NCBI RefSeq assembly: GCF_034427435.1
Contig: NZ_JAXQNP010000002.1
Coordinates: forward strand, 558,001 to 622,000
Direction of reading: 5' to 3'
DNA length: 64,000 nucleotides
From: Nitrospirillum sp034427435
GTDB taxonomy: Bacteria; Pseudomonadota; Alphaproteobacteria; Azospirillales; Azospirillaceae
Numbering within the stretch: the first letter of the stretch is position 1; every line of letters starts with the position of its first letter. Of the stretch, positions 61,605-64,000 are shown piece by piece. The position numbers and the translations under genes were made by a program. The notes under the pieces are model-generated. The model made no database searches and was not told the origin of the DNA. It saw only the letters and a program-made list of their open reading frames with translations.

Positions 61605-61735
61605 CAACGGCACGAGGCTACGCCTCATGCCGTTGTAGGATGCGACCGCATCCGCCGGAAGTTTACGGGGAGCGTCAGCGGACTGGAAACTGAGAAAGCC
61701 AAGCCGCCGGATGGCGGCGCCCGGCGCCTGAGGGA
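61605..61735 (+). repeat. Structured intergenic repeat, copy D (most complete)
   Basis: In order: hairpin CAACGGCACGAGGC/GCCTCATGCCGTTG, TAGG with stem GGATGC/GCATCC, linker CGCCGGA, stem AGTTT/AAACT enclosing GGGGAGCGTCAGCGGACT, linker GAGAAAGCCAA, stem GCCGCC/GGCGGC with GGAT between, and tail GCCCGGCGCCTGAGGGA. It lies in sense behind uppP and ends six bases before the stop of the convergent gene. Used as the reference copy. Confidence 0.88.
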
Positions 61736-61740
61736 GCCGC

Positions 61741-62748
61741 TCAGTAATGCGTGCCGTGGGCGTCGACCTTGGTCAGCTGCGGCAGGGACGGGCCCTGGCG
61801 GTGGGTGCCGTAGCGGCCGCCGACCTGGAAGCGATCCAGATAGGTGGGCAGGATCACCTCGGCGGCGGTGGGCGCCACGCCGAGGTCGGCCAGGCCGGGC
61901 AGCTTGCCGGACAGGACATTGTCGCTCTTCAGCAGGATGACCTGGTCACGGGTCAGCGGCTTGCCGGGCACCATCTCCAGGAAGGCGGCCTGCAGGCTGG
62001 CCAAACCCCAGGGGATGGAGATCAGGCGGGTCTTGCGGCCCGTCAGGTCCAGCGTCAGCTGGATCAGCTCCCGGAAGCTGTAGGCGCGCGGGCCGCCCAG
62101 CTCATAAGTCTTGCCCTCGGCGCCGGCGCGGGTGGCGGCGTTGACGATGGCGTCGGCAACGTCACCGACATAGACCGGCTGGAAGCGGGTGGCGCCGCCG
62201 CCAATCAGCGGAACGAAGGGCAGCGTCTTCGCCATGCCGGCGAAACGGTTGAAGAAATTGTCCTCGGGCCCGAACACCACGCTGGGGCGCAGGATGGTGG
62301 CCTCGGGGAACACGGCGCGCACGGCCTGCTCGCCCGCCGCCTTGCTGCGGGAATAGGCGGAGCGGGAGTTGGCGTCCACGCCCAGGGCGGAGACATGCAC
62401 CAGGCGGGACACGTCGGCGCCCTTGGCCAGACGGGCGATGCGGCCGGCGGCCTCGGTATGCACCAGGTCGAAGCGCTGGCGGCGGCCGCCCTCGGCCAGG
62501 ATGCCCATCAGGTTGATGACGACATCGGCGCCCTCGATGGCGCGGGCGACGGAGGCGTCGTCGGCGATGTCCACGGCCATGGGAACGATCTGGCCCACGG
62601 CGCCATTGGTCTTGAGGAAGGCGGCCTCGCCCGGGTGGCGGGCCGGCACGCGGATGACGCAGCCCGTCTTGGCCAGGCGCCGGATGACATGGCGGCCGAT
62701 GAAGCCGGCCCCGCCGAACACGGTGGCGATACGAATGCTAGTGCCCAT
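61741..62748 (-). CDS. NDUFA9-like NAD(P)-dependent epimerase/dehydratase (complex I NDUFA9 subunit family)
   Basis: A 335-residue atypical SDR. The cofactor loop is VFGGAGFIGRHVIRRLA, followed by VINLMGILAEGG, VHVSALGVDANS, SAYSRSKAAGEQAVR and ILRPSVVFGPEDNFFNRF, a pattern shared with mitochondrial NDUFA9 and its alphaproteobacterial relatives. The active-site YxxxK is present as YSRSK. It is often a single gene in alphaproteobacteria and may help quinone biosynthesis or complex I, though its chemistry is not settled. The ATG at 62748 has AAGAGG directly upstream; an upstream start at 62808 is unlikely. Confidence 0.9.
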   Translation of the reverse strand: MGTSIRIATVFGGAGFIGRHVIRRLAKTGCVIRVPARHPGEAAFLKTNGAVGQIVPMAVDIADDASVARAIEGADVVINLMGILAEGGRRQRFDLVHTEAAGRIARLAKGADVSRLVHVSALGVDANSRSAYSRSKAAGEQAVRAVFPEATILRPSVVFGPEDNFFNRFAGMAKTLPFVPLIGGGATRFQPVYVGDVADAIVNAATRAGAEGKTYELGGPRAYSFRELIQLTLDLTGRKTRLISIPWGLASLQAAFLEMVPGKPLTRDQVILLKSDNVLSGKLPGLADLGVAPTAAEVILPTYLDRFQVGGRYGTHRQGPSLPQLTKVDAHGTHY

Positions 62749-63039
62749 CCTCTTAGACCCTCTGCCCACTAAACGATTGACCCGCCAGACCCATTGGCAC
62801 CCCCGCATGCGGGCGAGGGGTGGATAGCGGGGCCGGCGGCGGCCGAAGACCCAAGCTTATAGCGAAGCCGGCGGGCCAGGGCTAGGCGCTTGGAATGCAA
62901 GGGAGAGGACGCGCCCATGCGCGTGTGCGTGCGTGAGCACGCTCGAACTTCTCCTGGGCCGCTCCTGGGCCGCCGGGGTGGCCGCCGCCTATCTCCAGCG
63001 GAGACGTCACAAAAAACGAAAAATCCCAAAAGAAGAGTA
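62749..63039. other. Intergenic region before the tRNA genes
   Basis: Nearly 300 bases without a recognisable gene, repeat copy or hairpin. The last 45 bases are A-rich and lead into the tRNA promoter. Confidence 0.4.
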
Positions 63040-63075
63040 TTGACAGGCCCCGGCCATAATCGTACTTAGGCGGCC
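63040..63075 (+). promoter_or_regulatory. Promoter region of the first tRNA-Leu
   Basis: A perfect -35 box TTGACA (63040-63045) is followed after 17 bases by a weak TACTTA-type -10 box, then by GGCGGCCCGC before the tRNA. The whole block is repeated exactly 339 bases later (TTGACA at 63379-63384). Confidence 0.55.
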
Positions 63076-63081
63076 CGCGCT

Positions 63082-63168
63082 GCCCAGGTGGCGGAATTGG
63101 TAGACGCGCAGGTTTCAGGTACCTGTGGCAGAGATGTCGTGGAAGTTCGAGTCTTCTCCTGGGCACCA
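63082..63168 (+). tRNA. tRNA-Leu (anticodon CAG), copy 1
   Basis: An 87-nt class II tRNA with encoded CCA. The acceptor stem GCCCAGG pairs with CCTGGGC; the D-arm is GCGGAATTGGTAGACGC; the anticodon arm has loop TTCAGGT with anticodon CAG. A long variable arm follows, and the T-loop is GTTCGAGTC. It reads CUG leucine codons, the dominant leucine codon of this genome by eye. Confidence 0.97.
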
Positions 63169-63190
63169 ATTACAGCGCGGGTTTAACGCA

Positions 63191-63223
63191 GGGCCGCCGT
63201 GTTCCAAATGGAACCGGCGGCCC
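63191..63223 (+). terminator. Hairpin behind the first tRNA-Leu
   Basis: GGGCCGCCG pairs with CGGCGGCCC, with an inner GTTCC/GGAAC stem, 23 bases after the tRNA. A short TTT follows some bases on. A diverged version with the same stem lies behind copy 2 (63532-63566). Confidence 0.6.
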
Positions 63224-63420
63224 GCGGCGTTTCTGGGGCACGCTTCAACGCCATCTCCCCCATCCCCTTCCCTGAATACCTGCGCCCGGCACAACCACTT
63301 CTGTCGAATGCCCGCGGGTGGGGTGTCCTTCCGCTTGAAGGCGTGATCAAAAAATATCGAGCGCCCACAAGAAGGGTGTTGACAGGCCCCGGCCATAATC
63401 GTACTTAGGCGGCCCGCGCT

Positions 63421-63507
63421 GCCCAGGTGGCGGAATTGGTAGACGCGCAGGTTTCAGGTACCTGTGGCAGAGATGTCGTGGAAGTTCGAGTCTTCTCCTG
63501 GGCACCA
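63421..63507 (+). tRNA. tRNA-Leu (anticodon CAG), copy 2
   Basis: Identical in all 87 positions to copy 1, with the same upstream 42 bases including TTGACA. It is the second unit of a tandem duplication with a 339-base period. Confidence 0.97.
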
Positions 63508-63531
63508 ATTCAGCGCGGGTTTAAGGTCGCA

Positions 63532-63566
63532 GGGCCGCCGATGTTCCGATGGAACGCCGGCGGCCC
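63532..63566 (+). terminator. Hairpin behind the second tRNA-Leu
   Basis: Same GGGCCGCCG/CGGCGGCCC stem as behind copy 1, with a slightly longer inner GTTCC/GGAAC section, showing the duplication included the tRNA 3' region. Confidence 0.6.
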
Positions 63567-63675
63567 GCGGCGTTTCTGGGGTCCGCTTCCCAATGCGCGC
63601 CCCGATACGCGCCCTTGCGGCTCCCAGCACGCGCGGACCTTAATCGGCAGCCCCACCAGCATGAAGGACGGTATG

Positions 63676-64000
63676 ATGCCCATCGATCTCTATGACGGCG
63701 ACTTGCCCGACGGCCTGGACCTGGGCCCGGTGGTGGCCATCGATACCGAAACCATGGGCCTGAACCCGCACCGCGACCGGCTGTGCCTGATCCAACTGTC
63801 CTCCGGCGACGGCCGCAGCCACCTGGTGCAGCTGCGCCAGGGCCAGTACGATGCCCCCAACCTGAAGCGCCTGCTGACCAATCCGGACCAGCTGAAGCTG
63901 TTCCACTTCGCGCGCTTCGACATCGCCGTGCTGAACCAGTACCTGGGCGTGCTGACAGCCCCGGTCTACTGCACCAAGATCGCGTCCAAGCTGGTGCGCA
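63676..64000 (+). CDS. rnd: Ribonuclease D (3'-5' exonuclease), 3' end beyond the window
   Basis: The first 108 residues of a DEDD-family exonuclease involved in tRNA 3' maturation. MPIDLYDGDLPDGLDLGPVV leads to exo I motif VAIDTETMGL (Asp and Glu metal ligands), then DRLCLIQLSSGDGRSHLVQL, and exo II motif LKLFHFARFDIAVLNQYLG. The start looks like that of the short alphaproteobacterial form (about 205 residues, no HRDC domain), so about half is missing. ATGs at 63673 and 63676 both follow GAAGGA. Confidence 0.92.
   Translation, partial: MPIDLYDGDLPDGLDLGPVVAIDTETMGLNPHRDRLCLIQLSSGDGRSHLVQLRQGQYDAPNLKRLLTNPDQLKLFHFARFDIAVLNQYLGVLTAPVYCTKIASKLVR

Noticed and set aside
62769..63169. Minus-strand open frames over the tRNA region
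   Set aside because: They run through a tRNA gene and its promoter, and lack family similarity or a ribosome site.
1..64000. CRISPR arrays, prophage, integrases or complete insertion sequences
   Set aside because: No regularly spaced direct repeats and no transposase, integrase or phage structural gene were seen on either strand.

Overview
This is about 64 kb of high-GC (roughly two-thirds G+C by eye) chromosomal DNA from an alphaproteobacterium. Gene content and order point to Rhodospirillales, most likely Azospirillaceae (Azospirillum/Nitrospirillum/Niveispirillum type). The signs are the rpmH-rnpA-yidD-yidC-engB-argB block with dapD-dapE close by, small SRP RNA-dnaX-ybaB-recR, def-fmt-truA, and a FixLJ-FixK-like oxygen-sensing cluster. 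The genus is my inference. I see no prophage, complete insertion sequence or CRISPR array.

Layout. 1-2.8 kb: the end of a cation diffusion facilitator, a small unknown gene, a Tam-like methyltransferase and a TVP38/VTT membrane protein. 2.8-7.6 kb: the ribosome/RNase P/membrane-insertion block and argB. 7.6-12.1 kb: a tightly coupled minus-strand operon (PAS-GAF-GGDEF, DUF2336, DUF6880-like). 12.2-18.3 kb: HAD nucleotidase, dapD, dapE, a membrane protein, then def-fmt-truA on the other strand. 18.5-21.5 kb: a secreted TonB-C doublet protein and a chemoreceptor. 21.5-24.7 kb: recR, ybaB, dnaX, ffs. 24.8-31.1 kb: nudC, hisN-like, an AbrB/PIN toxin-antitoxin pair, membrane cytochrome c, kdsB, pheA, ghrA. 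31.2-34.8 kb: fixK-like regulator, orphan receiver, fixJ, fixL. 34.9-42.6 kb: NlpC/P60, MarR, M17 aminopeptidase, two GSTs, VOC, TAXI binding protein, PAS protein, SDR. 42.8-48.4 kb: ParA-like ATPase, CYTH-CHAD, YhfC-like protein, pgk, a small protein, YgjP-like metallopeptidase. 48.6-54.1 kb: a MITE-like fragment, glpK and three tandem paralogous secreted aspartic-protease-like genes. 54.1-60.2 kb: gltD-gltB. 60.7-64 kb: uppP, an NDUFA9-like protein, two identical tRNA-Leu(CAG) genes and the start of RNase D.

Two cross-cutting observations matter most. First, a family of structured intergenic repeats (at least seven copies) has hairpin stems that change in compensating ways while loops and linkers stay fixed; five copies sit in sense orientation directly behind a stop codon. 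Second, at least five genes (yidD, fmt, the M17 aminopeptidase, the TAXI binding protein, the fixK-like regulator) and perhaps a sixth (MarR) are each exactly one base short at a G/C homopolymer. Since fmt is a core gene, this looks more like systematic homopolymer under-calling than real gene decay.

Functionally the window is mostly housekeeping: translation, lysine, arginine and phenylalanine biosynthesis, glutamate synthase, glycolysis and envelope. It also carries an oxygen-sensing module whose FixL has two PAS domains that each keep the haem-ligand histidine and the signalling arginine.
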